Below the pieces are notes generated by a model, which made no database searches, was not told the DNA's origin, and saw only the letters and a list, made by a program, of their open reading frames with translations. A program made the position numbers and the translations under genes. From the NCBI RefSeq assembly GCF_964355755.1, contig NC_092679.1, forward strand, positions 4,032,001-4,096,000: DNA of 64,000 nucleotides. The letters are read 5' to 3'. Shown here piece after piece: positions 1 through 12,795 of this stretch. This DNA comes from Antedon mediterranea (lineage: Eukaryota > Echinodermata > Crinoidea > Comatulida > Antedonidae). The stretch's first letter is position 1. Each line of letters starts with the position of its first letter.

Positions 1-504
1 GCTACTACTATGCTCAAAGCCCAATCAACTGTGTTAGCATTTGGCACACATCCTTCGATGGATTTTACGCTGATCCATTTAAATCCTAGGATTAAGGATT
101 TTATCCTAAGTGGATCATTTCCGACAAACCGAAAAAGGAAATCTACCACCTTGGTCTTTACTAATCAAGTCCATGAGGGAATAGTATGCTCCAAGCGACT
201 AACTATTAATGTTATTTAAACTATATTTTGTCTACGGCAATTTGCTTTTATAGTAATCCCTAAATAATTGTATGACAAAGAGAAGAAATAAAGCGTGTCA
301 TCTACGTAACCCAATATACTTCACTATTCTTCTATTGAACCACATACAAACACAATACCATAGTTTACTTTCCCCTAGGTGTCTGTACTGTATTGTTTCC
401 ATGCATTTGAATAGGTCATTTCAGGTGGTAGGTACTAGGGGACTGGAAATGGTGTGGTATTCTTTTGTGTAAGTCTGCAAACATTAAATAAGACTTCTGA
501 CCAT

Positions 505-900
505 ACTATAGAGAGAGTGCTACTAGGAGACCAGTTGGTATCGTTTTGTACCGTGCATGGATAAGAGCTTATAATATAATATATATTAATACTATAGTAT
601 TATAGAGAGAGACTAGGGCTGTATATAGTGTACTATGCATTATTTTATAGTGACCAAAGTATAATAGATACTAGGGCTGTGTATAGTTATACTACATGCA
701 TTATAGTGACCATAGTATATAATAGAGACTGACTGTGTATAGTTAGTATGCATTATAGTCACCATTAGTGTAATAGGGACTGGCTGTGTATAATGTACTG
801 CATGTACATTATAAGATTAAGAGCATAGCATTTAATATAGAGAATAAGGCTGTGTACAGGTAGTGTACTGCATGCATAAGAAGAGCTGTGACCAGAGTGA
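505..900. repeat. Degenerate tandem repeat, unit ~65 bp
   Basis: About five diverged copies of a unit containing 'gactagggctgtgtatagt', 'atgcattatagtgacca' and 'tataatagagac' follow one another. Copies differ by substitutions and small indels. No coding potential is seen. Confidence 0.6.
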
Positions 901-1721
901 CAGTGCTAGGGAACCAGTATGGCATCCTTTTGTAGTCAGTGGTGGTATGCGAAGAATTCCAATCAAGTTTTTTCCCAGCTACCCTTGACCTTTCAAGTTG
1001 AAACTTTAGCATTGTTGCTGGGTAGCAATAATATGTAATAAATATTATTTATGACATTATTTTTTATAACCTGGTTTTACACATTTCCTTGTCGTCAGAT
1101 CATAAAACTAGTTATAGCTATTTTCAAAATGCAGTTACACAATACTAACTGTACAGTATTAATATAAAATAATACACTGTACAACACATTCTTAAATTAT
1201 CATAGAAATCATTCCAATAAATAAATGCTCAATTAAAATAATAATTGTGATCATACATTTTGTACTGTATCTTCATTTGTTAATAATTAAAAATGCACAT
1301 ATTTTTAAAACAAAAATAAACAACGCTGGCTGGTTCATTATCAAAAAATATAAAATTACTGGTATATTATTAAATATTATAGTAATAATAAATCATTTTG
1401 GGTGAGGTAACTGTACTGTATTTGTTTACATAAATTACCTTCATATTTTTTTGTATAAAAAAGATATGCATAACTTTAAATAACTTCCTGTTATGATAAG
1501 TAAGGTAGTCCCTGACTGGCTGTCATGTTTTCAGTTATGACAAATTACTAAATTCATTTTCACTCAGCTAATTTCAACAACTAACCAACCAAAAACCTTT
1601 TCCTCTTACTCCTCCCTAACCACACCATACTCATCCAACAGTGAGCAACTCACCAATTACAGTTTAATTACATTATAATTTATTGTGCTTAAACTAACTG
1701 AGTCTCATTTGAAAGAGTTAA

Positions 1722-1810
1722 AACCATGGCACTAGGTCAGGATTGAACCATAGACCTTAAGATTGGAAGGCAAGCATGTTAATTGTTACTAACAAGTTAC
1801 AGCTCCACTA
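1722..1810 (-). repeat. tRNA-derived SINE fragment
   Basis: Read on the minus strand, this holds an A-box-like start (gtggagctgtaacttg) and a B box matching GGTTCAATCC, about 60 bp apart, which is the RNA polymerase III promoter layout of tRNA-derived SINEs. The sequence after the B box (tgacctagtgcca) is the same as the unit of the minisatellite at 36870-37125, so both come from one family. Confidence 0.5.
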
Positions 1811-1898
1811 CAAGCTTTAACCTCTGTCTACACTATCAAACTTCATGTGACAAAAAAATGTGAAAAACTAGTTTGGTACGGTTGTAGACGGAGCTTTA
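1811..1898. mobile_element. Family A MITE, internally deleted copy
   Basis: It has the left end (ctctgtctacactatcaaacttcat, then gtgacaaaaaaatgtga) joined directly to a diverged right end (aaaactagtttgg...tagacggagcttt). The central 21-nt repeats are missing. Confidence 0.65.
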
Positions 1899-4800
1899 GT
1901 TTCCAATGTAGTAACAGTATAGAGATATAATATCTCTATGGTAACAGTAACTGTATACCAGCATTAAGGTTTTCCCCATCATAGCCTTTCTCATTACTAC
2001 TGGTCTTAACAGCCAATATTACTATTGTTCTTGTTCACTTGTTTGCATGGTATTGTGAGTCAGTGGCTATTGTTATTAAAACCAGGTGGAGTTCTCATTA
2101 ATAGGCTATTCCAATTTACTCACAAACGATGACTCACTGCATCCTATTATAAATAAATAGATAAAAATAATCACTATAAATACTTTAACTGTGTGTATCC
2201 CAGAATAGTACATGTAAATTGTAAACTACAGCACTTTCTACTATACTTTATTACTGTACATACTGCACTCCCTGCAATAATCCTTAATGTATTTTTCTTC
2301 ATACAGTACAGTCAATCATCGTCATCGCAATGAGTACAGCAAGTTCTAAGCTTCATTATTATTTAATCTAGATTTGGATTAAATTAATTAATTAAGTAAT
2401 TAAAGTGACCATGGAAATAAACAAGGCTATTCATTTATGATGGCTATTGAGTATTGTACACAATATAATACAATTTAATGGAATCACTTGAGTAACAGTG
2501 GCACACGTTAGACAATACCTAATAACGGTGCATCCAAACCAAAATTAAAAAGAAAAAATCAAAATAACATGACGAATAAGAGATTTAGTCTCACTGAATA
2601 AGTAGCTCAACTACTATACTTACATAATAATAAAGTTGGTACAAATTACTGTATTAAATTAATATACAGTTGTTAAAAAAAAACCAAAAAAAAACACAAT
2701 TTAAACATTATTTGCAGGGTTATTTAAAATTTCAGTTCTGTACTTACTACTACTCTGCTACTACTTACTACTACATGTACAGTATTCTTTATTTTAACCA
2801 TATTGGTCCCATACATGCTTGGTTCAAATCAATGTGGTTTTGATAATTAAAAACCAAACCATTGGATAATCAAGAAAAAAAAGCCACCCCTATTTTTGCG
2901 TTAACAATCATTGTTTGTTTTTGGAAGATATGATATTGATACTGTACTTAAGTAAAAATTCCTCTTATGTTCTGATCTGTTTATCATTAATACTAACAAA
3001 ATGGATTTGGCCATATTGAACTATTTACTCACTGTATTAAATTATAGTTATTATAGCTTTACTGACAGTATATTGGAATAAAAATATTTATATATAAATT
3101 GGAAATCTGTAATGAAGGGTGTGGTTCATCTTTCATTTTAATAGTTGATGATCTCATAACAATTAAGTTTTAGTTGGCTGGTATAGTAAATATATCATTA
3201 ATAATATTATTAATATTAATTATACATTTGATGCAACATCCTTTAAAAGGATACCAATCCTATTTATTACTGGCTGTACTGCTTTTATTAATATTTATCC
3301 TGTATTTTAATTATATTGTTATAGCGCGTAAACAATGCTACAACGTGAATAGTGGGAGTGAGTACAAAACAGGGGTGTTTCCCATTTGTGAAAAATCAAT
3401 ATTATTTGCTTGTATTCATTCGGTTTATTGAACTCGCTTCAGGATATCATTATTTGTAATGCTGTAGTAGGCTTTGAACAGTCATTGTATGAGTCAATGT
3501 GTATGTTGTTTACGTTTTAATTTGCAGCCTTTCTCGTACATCTAGGAATAGAGCTGCTTTAACATTGATACTGTACATGGTCATACCTCATACAATACCA
3601 AACATTGTTATTATTAATGTATTGTAGTAGTTAATGATCTATGATTATCTGTAGAATAGTGGAATTCTTTGCCGGAAACTTGCCTAGATTCAGCCCTTGT
3701 CTTTTAAGGAGAGCGAGTACAATCACTCACCTAACACACTCCTAAACTGCATTTGAGGAGTGCAATTTACAATGCTTAAATTTGGTAAACTTCTACACAC
3801 CAAAAATACAAACAGCACACCTACAGCACCTCTGAATGTATTGAGGAGTGCCATTTTTAGTACAACTATAATTTTCAAAAGAAAAAGCCTGCATATTGTG
3901 TCTTTGAATGTATCATCACATCCCTGCCTTTCCATCAGTAGCTATGATGACAAAATACATTGTCCCCTAAAGGCAAAGGTACATATCTTGTCACCTCTTC
4001 CTAGATAATTTATGATAATCATTTTGGTGACACTATTCATCCAGAAATCTCTTCAATTCAAGGATACTATTTAACCATTTATAATTAACACTGATGATTA
4101 TTGTCCCATCAGGTATAAAGCACACTTGAATCTATACAAACAAACTGCTGTCTTTTTATAAAGAGACTATTGGATCTATACAAACAAAAACATTATCTAT
4201 GCAGTTATCTACAATGACATTGAACTTTTAATTCTGTAGTTCAGTGAAGATACAACAAGAATTTAGACATCGTTAGCGAATTGTGGATGATAATATTTAA
4301 CGAGTGATGGAATATAAAAACAAGCAATTATTTGATATGTAAAGTTTGCTTTCATAATAATATAAAGATACTACAGTACTAGCTAGAGATAAATGATAAA
4401 ATATGCGTCAAAAGTAACACAGAGGTTTCTGAAATTAGGCTATTGTTTGTGGAAAATCTTAAAATTAAGCTTTAGTGTACTGTAGGTGTGAAAGTTATAT
4501 AAAAAATGAGTGTCTATTTTGTGTAAAAAAATGTGTTCTAAATAAATTGGTGTTTTTTTCTGTATTTTGTTTTCGGTTTAAAAAAGAATCACAGAAAAAA
4601 CTGCTAAACTAGGCTGCCTTCTTAATTTAAAATTCATCAAAATGCATTTAACTAGCAACTCTCTACTCAGCTGTCTATATTAGTTAACATATGTGTACGT
4701 TTACATGTAATTGGACTTCCTAAAGAAAGATTCGTTTTCCACTTCAGCAAACTGCTTTCCAGCACAACACCATGTGAAACTTATCTCCGTAGGCTGTTCA

Positions 4801-7800
4801 TCTGTGAACGTTCTCAGTGTCTTGCTATTCATAATGTATTAAATGAAGCGGAGAAAGAATTTCTAAGACCCATAACACTTTCTTTTTATTCAATATAAAT
4901 TTATTGTTTTGTTCTCAAATAAAATTACTGCATAAAAATGCTGTTTGCTGATACTGTTCTACAGTACTGTACAATGTTTTTGTTGTGGTTTTTCTTGGTT
5001 TTTTCCCCTCAATCTTTACCTTGTTTGAGAAAGCTATTATATTATTAACAAATATACAGTAATAGTATAATGTCTTCATTGCTACAGAAGTAGGTATTAT
5101 TAACATACTAGTCATTTCTTGTACCCAAAGGCTTGGATATTATCCAGAGAAGTTGATTATTGAAGAAGTTGTTGATGAGTATTTTTCGACCTTCATCTAC
5201 TAATGCTGTATACTTTGACATTGTTATAGATCTGACTACAGTATATGATATAGTGTTTCCAGTATATGTGTATCCATATCTTTATTATGCATTGCCATTA
5301 CTACACTCAAGCCAAGGCTAACTCTCCTCATTCACGTTGCAAGCTCATGGGAAATTAAACCAACATTAATTATTTGATATCGTTTCATGGCACAGTATAC
5401 TAAACAGAATCTATTTTTTACATTAGTTATTTAGCTCTTCAATACAAAAAGTAAATAAAATAAAACAAATTATTGTGTTTATAATAGTGCATGAAGATTG
5501 CTCTACTAAAAATAAAATATGTATAATAGTTTAGTCTATTTCTGAATTCTATTTTCTCACACAATAACACAACATGCATACTGTAATATTATACAGAATA
5601 CTGTAGAACAAGAAACGGTATTTGTTTTGCATTGTTTAGTATTATCTCACAATCTGTCTTGGAACATCATACAGTACTGTACTGTAAACATATCTAACAG
5701 TACACTAATCTCCTGATAGCAGATCTGTCGCTTAGACATTGCTTTGATTGCAGTTGTTAAGCATGATCAGTAATAAATTATGTAAATTATACATGTGGTG
5801 TGAAAATAGCAATTTTAGTTGTAAATGCAATGCAATAGTTCAGTAGGTTATGTTAATGTGTACTATTTGTTAAAATATATCCTATAATATTAACAACCGT
5901 ATGGCTTGTTTACAGTACTGTAATAAGCTCATCTGATCCCCAAAAAATAAAATAAATTGATCATTCAGTGTTTTAAAGAATGGTATGGGAGGCAAAGTGG
6001 GCATAAATGGAATGACATTTAAATCAACTTTCTATTAAAATGCTTGTGGAGCAGGCAAATACTATAATTGAAGATAAATCTAGAATTCATCAGCTGATCT
6101 TACCAGATCAATAAATGTCCTGAAAAAAACACACACACATGGGAATAATGATCCACAGCTGATATAAAACCTCTGTCCATTTTACCAAGAGAAACTGGGT
6201 TTCATCTACACCTCATTAAACCGGATCTAATCCTCTGTTTATCACTGCTAAATAAACTCGCACATATTGGAATTTTGTAGCCTGAAGGAATCAAACTTTA
6301 TCCCAAGGGAGAATATGTTTCCCATGTATTAGTTACACTGAATGCAGTTGATAGGGCGTATTCACCAGCCTAATTTTCTTTCACCTACAGTAACTTAATT
6401 TTCACAATGGGTCTGGTGGATCTTTCCACCCATCCTAAATATTTGGTCAATATCGTCAGCTTTTTTTGTATACCGTATCAATGCACCCTTACCATTATCC
6501 ATAGTACCATTTAGCATCCTACGTTGCATTACTAAACAAACTCATATTGGAAATTTGAAGCCTAGAGAGACAATCAATAACTGTGTTGTGAATTTGATCT
6601 CAAAACCTTTTCCTGGGGGATTCTGGGGTGATAGTGCAGCAGAATGTTATCCAGTGTTGAGATACAGGTAAAAGTAGTTAATAATATTAATAATAGATGA
6701 CATCATTTCTTATGTATTTATATGCAAATGACAATAAATAATGAATGTCAGTAAATAAAGTTCTTGTCTGGTTTCTAAGTAGGGTTATTGGTGTGTTGTA
6801 CCGTGGATAAATCTTCCTTAGAGGCCGACACTAAGGCTCTTTGATGCAGGAGGTCCGCGAAAGTTACATTACAATGCAAAAATAGGACATCTTTATGTTA
6901 ACTTTACAGAATACTTTTTAGGCCCTTGCCCCACCTATTTCAATATCCTGGATCCTGAAGCCACAGTGATGACAATGGGTGGGTTAGCAGGTGATCCGGT
7001 TTGTTGCCCTTTAAAAATGAAGGTGGGAAGCATGGTAAACAGTCATTAAACAACTATAGCGGATTTTTCAATGGAAATTCTTGTACCAAAAATAGACACG
7101 AGGTCAGTCTTATGTTTCTTTAGAAGTGTTGGCTTTTAACTTTGCTGTCTTGTATTGTTGGATGTCCATTTGCTTTGTTTCATCTGCAGTATTCTACTAG
7201 CTGATAATTTCATTATGACAGCCAAATGTTTTTTTTCCTTCAAGTACTGCAGTCTAGACTAGTTCAATAAAATGTAGTGTGTTTTTATCATCATCATCCA
7301 CTGTAATTAAAATAATATTTTTTGATGGTATCCTTTCACAAATCATTACTTATTATTATTGAATAATAGTACATGACTTTTTACCAAAATTCTAGGCCAA
7401 GGCTTTGCCTAAACGTTGAAGTTATCATTTTATACTTCCATGCCTGGAGAATGATTATTTTTTAGTATGATATTGATAATATCATTATAATACACCAATA
7501 CGGTTCTGATTATGTTCTGTGGTTTTTCCTTTTAAAAAACTGTGATAAAGAAATGTGACTTCCATATCAAAAGGCCTTGTTTGTTGGGAAAACATTACTC
7601 AAGGGGACACTGAATACAACCCCTGAGGGTGTATGTTTATGATGCGGTTAAAGATCACAGTGGTTTCTCATAAACCTTGGTCTCTCCAACAGGTTTATAA
7701 ACAACAAAAATGATAGACAGATTATAATTGGAAAATTCTGTTAATCAAAAGCATCAAAAACTACATAATTTTATATTTTGTTACATTTTTAAGCCTATAC

Positions 7801-8395
7801 TCAGAACTTTATCCAAAGTTATTTTCATATACTGTACCCGGTACCGATTAATTTCAATCTTTTCATAATCGCATACTGTAGTACATATGAATAATAAAAT
7901 CCCATTTATTATATCGCAACTGGTCATAAACAATTAGTCAAAATAAATCAGGAAAATTTGCTTGAAATCAACGCTTTTAAAATCTCAAATGAGCCATATG
8001 TTCCAATTCACCAGTGTAAACTAACAAGGTACAATAACAATTAGCAAATTGTGCACCGCCTATTTTCTGTTCACAGACCAAGACACATTAGGGGGCCGTA
8101 GCATGATAATTGTTTCCGTAATATGCCATGAAAGCCATTTAAAACAATTATAAAGAATTACTTAAAAATCGTTTTGTGTGGGTCACTGTTCTGGGTTTAT
8201 TCCCTGCGTGCAGTTTTATGATTTGGGATAAAACATCTTTGTGTATATTTTAAATGAAATGATTCTGGTTGGATTCATTTATTATTCAGAATTAGGGATT
8301 ATATTTCATTTTGTTAATATAGTAAAGTTGTGGAATGTTGTTTGGTGACAAAAAGCACAATCAAATCTTATATTTACAGTACAAAATATCTCTAT

Positions 8396-8665
8396 AAGGC
8401 TCTGTAGCATAATCTAGTGGTTGATGTGATCGTCTTCCTATCAAACGGTAATACTGGGTTTAAATCTGCCCATCAGTGCCTCATAATAAAACTTTTCGGT
8501 GTTAATACATACCATATTGTAGCTTAATAAAAGTATTTATAGCATACCACGTTAAAGGGAAACTGAGACAAGTTTATTTCTAGGTTGGTCCTCATTTTAT
8601 GCTCTGTATTATTTGTATGACATTTAATGAAATAAATGTTTGTTGAATTTTGAATTTGAAGTCAT
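8396..8665 (+). repeat. Probable SINE with tRNA-like head
   Basis: An A-box-like TAGCATAATCTAGTGG and a B-box-like GGGTTTAAATCTG lie ~55 bp apart at 8404-8470. A non-tRNA body follows, ending near a run of AATAAATG/TTGAATTT words around 8630-8665. No coding frame is present. The exact right end is uncertain. Confidence 0.4.
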
Positions 8666-9636
8666 GTGTTCCTGTATTAATTAGAACTATTGAATTGTCA
8701 GACAGTAGAAAAACGGAAATGATGTTACAGTTGTAACTTATTTATTGTACTTATTGGATCGAATTCTAGTCAACCATTTGAATTCATGATCAATTATTTA
8801 TTGACGTTTCCACATCCAATGTACATTAGCTTTTAGTCAATTATGCTTTTTATCGCTTCTTAATGAACTAAAAGCTTTCTTTATCAACTAAGTATAAAGT
8901 AACGCCTTTGAAACTCAGCATTTACTAATAATCGTGGAAAATTAACTAGCTTTTTAGTGTCTTGTTAGACAAATTATTGCACTTGTTTACTGAAAATGAA
9001 TCGGTCAATCAAACATTATGTTTAGACTGACATCTTTTGCCCCAGGGCTTGTACATTGTTTTTTTAAATCAGTTTTTCAGTCAAAAACTGTTATTTTTCC
9101 AAGGTGTGATGGAACTTTGGTAGGCTTTGACAAATGTTAGCAATGTTTATCTTGTACTGTATGTACTGTAGATAAATTGATTACTAAAAATGAATCAGTC
9201 AATTAGTAAAAATTATGTTGTCCTGGTGTTTGTACTGTACAATTTGCTATAAATATTGTATATCAGTTCTGCGTTGGTCAAAACTTTATTGTTATTTCCC
9301 AAGGTGTGGTGGACCTTTGTTAGACTTTGTTGACAAGACCAATGTTTGGTTAAAATGTTCCAGAACTATAGACCATGGCCAGAGTTCATTTAAGGTCATG
9401 ATTCATCCTGTGTAACTTGATCATACTCTCTCACCACATGAGTGATAACTTGGTCTAAATTTACTTTACAGTTTGCAGAAAATATTTCTTAGAAAGTAAT
9501 AATGAGAGTTGTTAATTGAATTTGGGGAAAGTTAATTAAGTTCATGCTAGGCTAACGTCAATGTTGGGTGTCAGATATTATGTTGTGAAAACATAGCTCT
9601 CCTAATTACAGGTTTCTTTCAACAAAATATTCCCTT

Positions 9637-10078
9637 TCAAACCATAAAGTAAGCATGCAATTTGAATGAGTTCAAGGCTCTTCTTGTTGAACATGGTTCT
9701 GGTCTGGTTGTAGAACAAGTTTTCACCCCCCCCCCCCCTTCTCCTTTTCAAACCATAAAGTAACTATGCAATCTGAATGAGTTCAAGGCTCTTCTTGTTG
9801 AACATTGTTCTGGTCTGGTTGTAGAACAAGTTTTCACCCCCCCCCCCCTTCTCCTTTTCAAGCCATACACTAGTAAGCATACAATCTAAATGAGTTCAAG
9901 GCTCTTCTTGTTGAACATGGTTCTGGTCTGGTTGTAGAACAAGTTTTCACCCCTCCCCCCCCCCCTCTTCTCCTTTTCAAGCCATACAGTAGTAAGCATA
10001 CAATCTGAATGAGTTCAAGGCTCTTCTTGTTGAACATGGTTCTGGTCTGGTTGTAGAACAAGTCCCCCTCCCACCCTC
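9637..10078. repeat. Tandem repeat, ~112-bp unit, four copies, poly-C spacers
   Basis: Each unit has 'ccataaagtaagcatgcaat', 'gagttcaaggctcttcttg', 'aacatggttctggtctggttg' and 'tagaacaagttttcac', followed by a C-run of 8-15 and 'ttctccttttcaa'. Copies start near 9637, 9750, 9862 and 9981. The C-run length varies, as expected for polymerase slippage. Confidence 0.8.
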
Positions 10079-10727
10079 CCAATAAGAACTTAAAACAGAA
10101 GTTCCAGTACATACATCTGGCTATGTGTACTGTAGCAAAGATTCTTTTGAAAGAATAACTGAACCATCTCACCCAATGTGACTACTGAGAATGAACTATT
10201 CTAAAAAAAAAGAAGGCAATTTTTGAGCTTCATAAACCAGTTTACCCCTGGATATGTTATCACAGTGAGTAAGTTACTGTAGTCAGAAATGTGTGTTTAT
10301 GACTAGATGTATTATTACTTTAGGCTTGATAGAGTATAATAATAGGATGGTTATATTGTCCATTTTTAATATAGATTTGGATGGGTAACCATATGAAGCT
10401 TAATCCCGTAGACAATGCACATTTATACTACAGACCGTGAGAATTCTAAGCCTCGAATTTATCAAATAAACATTTCTAAAAAGCGGTTTATTGTTGAACA
10501 GACTTCAAGTTCATCTGTAGTTTAGTCTTTATGTATTCAAATCTTTTAAACCACAGATCCAAAGTAACAATATTCTAGTTTTGTTATTTTACTGAAGATC
10601 ACACTAATCTCCCGAAAATAATGTGCATAAGTTTTATCCCATACATGTAGGCCTACACAGGACCAACTTCTCAACATCCCATCCAAAGGACGACGATACT
10701 GTAGGCAACAGGAATAAAGCACTGTAG

Positions 10728-11098
10728 CATGAAGGCCAACTCAGACAGCATTGTACGACACCGAAATAAACACTCAACAGTTCACTTTTGTTACTTTTAC
10801 TTTTTATTTCTATTTGTACTTTTATTGTTTTATTTGCTAATTAGATATCTGTATTATAGGGTAATGCGTTTAAAAGCTTCGGCTCATTACATACCCGTTT
10901 TGTATCAAATAAGTTTATAGAAATATTCTTGTGAAAGAAATACTGTATAAAAATATTTGTTTTGTTGATACAAATAAATGGTACGTATAGTACTGCGAAT
11001 GAAAACCGCCTCATCGGAATTCAACTCGGTCAGCACAGACGAGTCAAGACGTTTTGTCGGGCCTCGTTGTACAATGCTGTCTGAGTTGGCCTTTAGGA
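10728..11098. repeat. Inverted repeat, ~30-bp arms
   Basis: The word 'aaggccaactcagacagcattgtac' near 10731 reappears inverted as 'gtacaatgctgtctgagttggcctt' near 11069-11094. About 310 bp separate the arms. It could be a short foldback or MITE-like element; no target duplication was identified. Confidence 0.55.
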
Positions 11099-11772
11099 AA
11101 CAGTTGCCACAGTGCCTTATCATGTCATGTGCCTTACCATTGTGCCATCTCAATCTTAATGCAAAAAAACTGTACCATGTATTTCATGATCATTTCTCTG
11201 TCTAATTAAACTCAGTCTGATTAAATTTCATTACGGTATGCGTTTCGGGTTTCATTATGAATGTTACACATTCGATAACAACCAATAACGCAGATTTATA
11301 TTTCAGTATACAGACAATCGTTATCTTCGGATGAGTATATATATTCCAGAACTGTGATAAGTGTTTCTTAAATTTCATATCTTGATGCTGTGTTGTTGAA
11401 GTTGCTACAATTAATCAACCGTATATTAAATCAATATTCATAAAATGATGTACTGTATTTCAAGACAGCCTCTCTAAACATCACATTTCAAAATACATAG
11501 TATATCCACGTTTCTGATTAAATACAATCATATCGTTTTACTAATTTTCATGGATGAATATTGATGCGTTATTTTTCAACGTGTTCACGTTTCTGGTTTC
11601 ATGATTATATTCTCAACACGTTTGTAAACTAGGACAGTATTAATGTATGTAATTCAACTGGGTTTGTCGAATACAACATACCGACAGTAATTGCCTGAGG
11701 GAAAAAAAGAAGTGTTAAATAAGATGTTTAAAAATTATGTTGAGAGTATTACACAGAGAATGGTGATATGTA

Positions 11773-11925
11773 AAGCTCTGTCTACACTATTAAATTGTAT
11801 GTGACAAAAAAATGTGATGTGTCCATATGGACATGATGATGTCATATCACTACTATATTTGTGCATATCACTACCATATTTTTGCACATCACATATTTTT
11901 TGTCAAACTAGTTTAGTTTAGAGCG
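11773..11925. mobile_element. Family A MITE
   Basis: It starts with aagctctgtctacactattaaat, has the internal dyad around catatggacatgatgatgtcat, and ends with a decayed right terminus after ttttttgtcaaactagttta. Confidence 0.8.
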
Positions 11926-12582
11926 TAAGAAATACTTTGTTGTGCAAACTAAAAACCAAAGTTTAAAATCTCAATGACAACATTAATAGTAAAGTAAATA
12001 TGGTTAGGAATTCAAAGTCCAAATTTGTATGATAAAAAACTTTCCTACTGTATACTGTATGAAAACATCTATTTGATGTTTAATGAAAAAAAAATAGAAT
12101 TAAACTGCAAACAATGTCAGTCCTATAGAAACTAAAACATAAAAATGCAGTGCCTATTAAAACTTTGCTTTCTTACAGATTTCAGTATGTCAAATGAATG
12201 ACCTGTTGTTAAAAAAATTAACCTTTCTTTATAACTATTTAAGCACAATACTGTACTGTAGGCCCAATAAAGTGATTTGTAATATAGTAATAATATACAA
12301 GTTAGTTCTTGTAAAGCACCAGATTCAAACGAATGACGGTTGACTCCAAAAGTGCTCTTAATTCATAAACAATAATATAAAAATTAATAGAGAGAACATA
12401 AATTATTATGCCTTGAATAACAAACATTTGGTTTCTATACTAAAGTATGCCTGTGTTCAGACTTAGTTACTCAGTAAGTTGGTTCCTACCCATCAAAGTT
12501 AACGATAACTGAATGTGAGATGTCAAATGAACAAGTTTGTATATTTGTTTTGAAATTTGAAATGTTTTTTTATACATTACAG

Positions 12583-12795
12583 GATTCTCTTGAGCAGTTG
12601 ATTGTGATGGAGTTACCTCGCATCTTCACTATTGCGAAAGATCCTGTCAGCGAAGAGGCCTTCAACGAAATACAGAAGCTTCTATTACTCATGCTCGGGT
12701 GCGCCGTGCAGTGCGAACTAAAACAGGAATTTGTCGAAGGAATTAAACTGTTGGATATTCATGTACAACATGCTATTGTGAATCATATTCAAGAG
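12583..12795 (+). CDS. CCDC88C: CCDC88 exon: HOOK domain, distal helices
   Basis: Acceptor tacattacag and donor GAG|gtaagg flank 71 codons in phase 0. The residues [20 protein letters not shown] match the conserved girdin/Hook core helix (LLLLLLGCAVQCQKKEEFIE in vertebrate girdin). The ATG 63 bp upstream is intronic, not a start. Confidence 0.93.

Larger units (their letters stand above)
1..12582. other. Region without recognisable exons
   Basis: This 12.6-kb stretch is AT-rich and no open frame in it looks like a conserved protein. The first exons of the CCDC88 gene (start codon and proximal half of the HOOK domain, about 100 codons) should lie 5' of the exon at 12583. I looked for an exon ending in phase 0 with a HOOK-like helix and found none, so they are probably outside the window. 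What is visible is repeats, listed separately, and frequent short TACTGTAC-type palindromes. Confidence 0.5.

Noticed and set aside
3760-4008. 82-codon plus and 70-codon minus frames at 3.7-4.0 kb
   Set aside because: Overlapping frames on both strands, no recognisable domain and no splice context.
9637-10078. Regular repeats resembling a CRISPR array
   Set aside because: The DNA is clearly eukaryotic, the units are near-identical over their whole length with no unique spacers, and no cas genes are present.
10729-11205. Three overlapping short frames at 10.7-11.2 kb
   Set aside because: They arise from an inverted repeat (the same words translated on both strands, e.g. KANSDSIV).
12520-12582. 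ATG at 12520 as start of the CCDC88 protein
   Set aside because: It lies in intron sequence before a clear acceptor at 12581-12582, and the HOOK domain needs about 100 more residues upstream.
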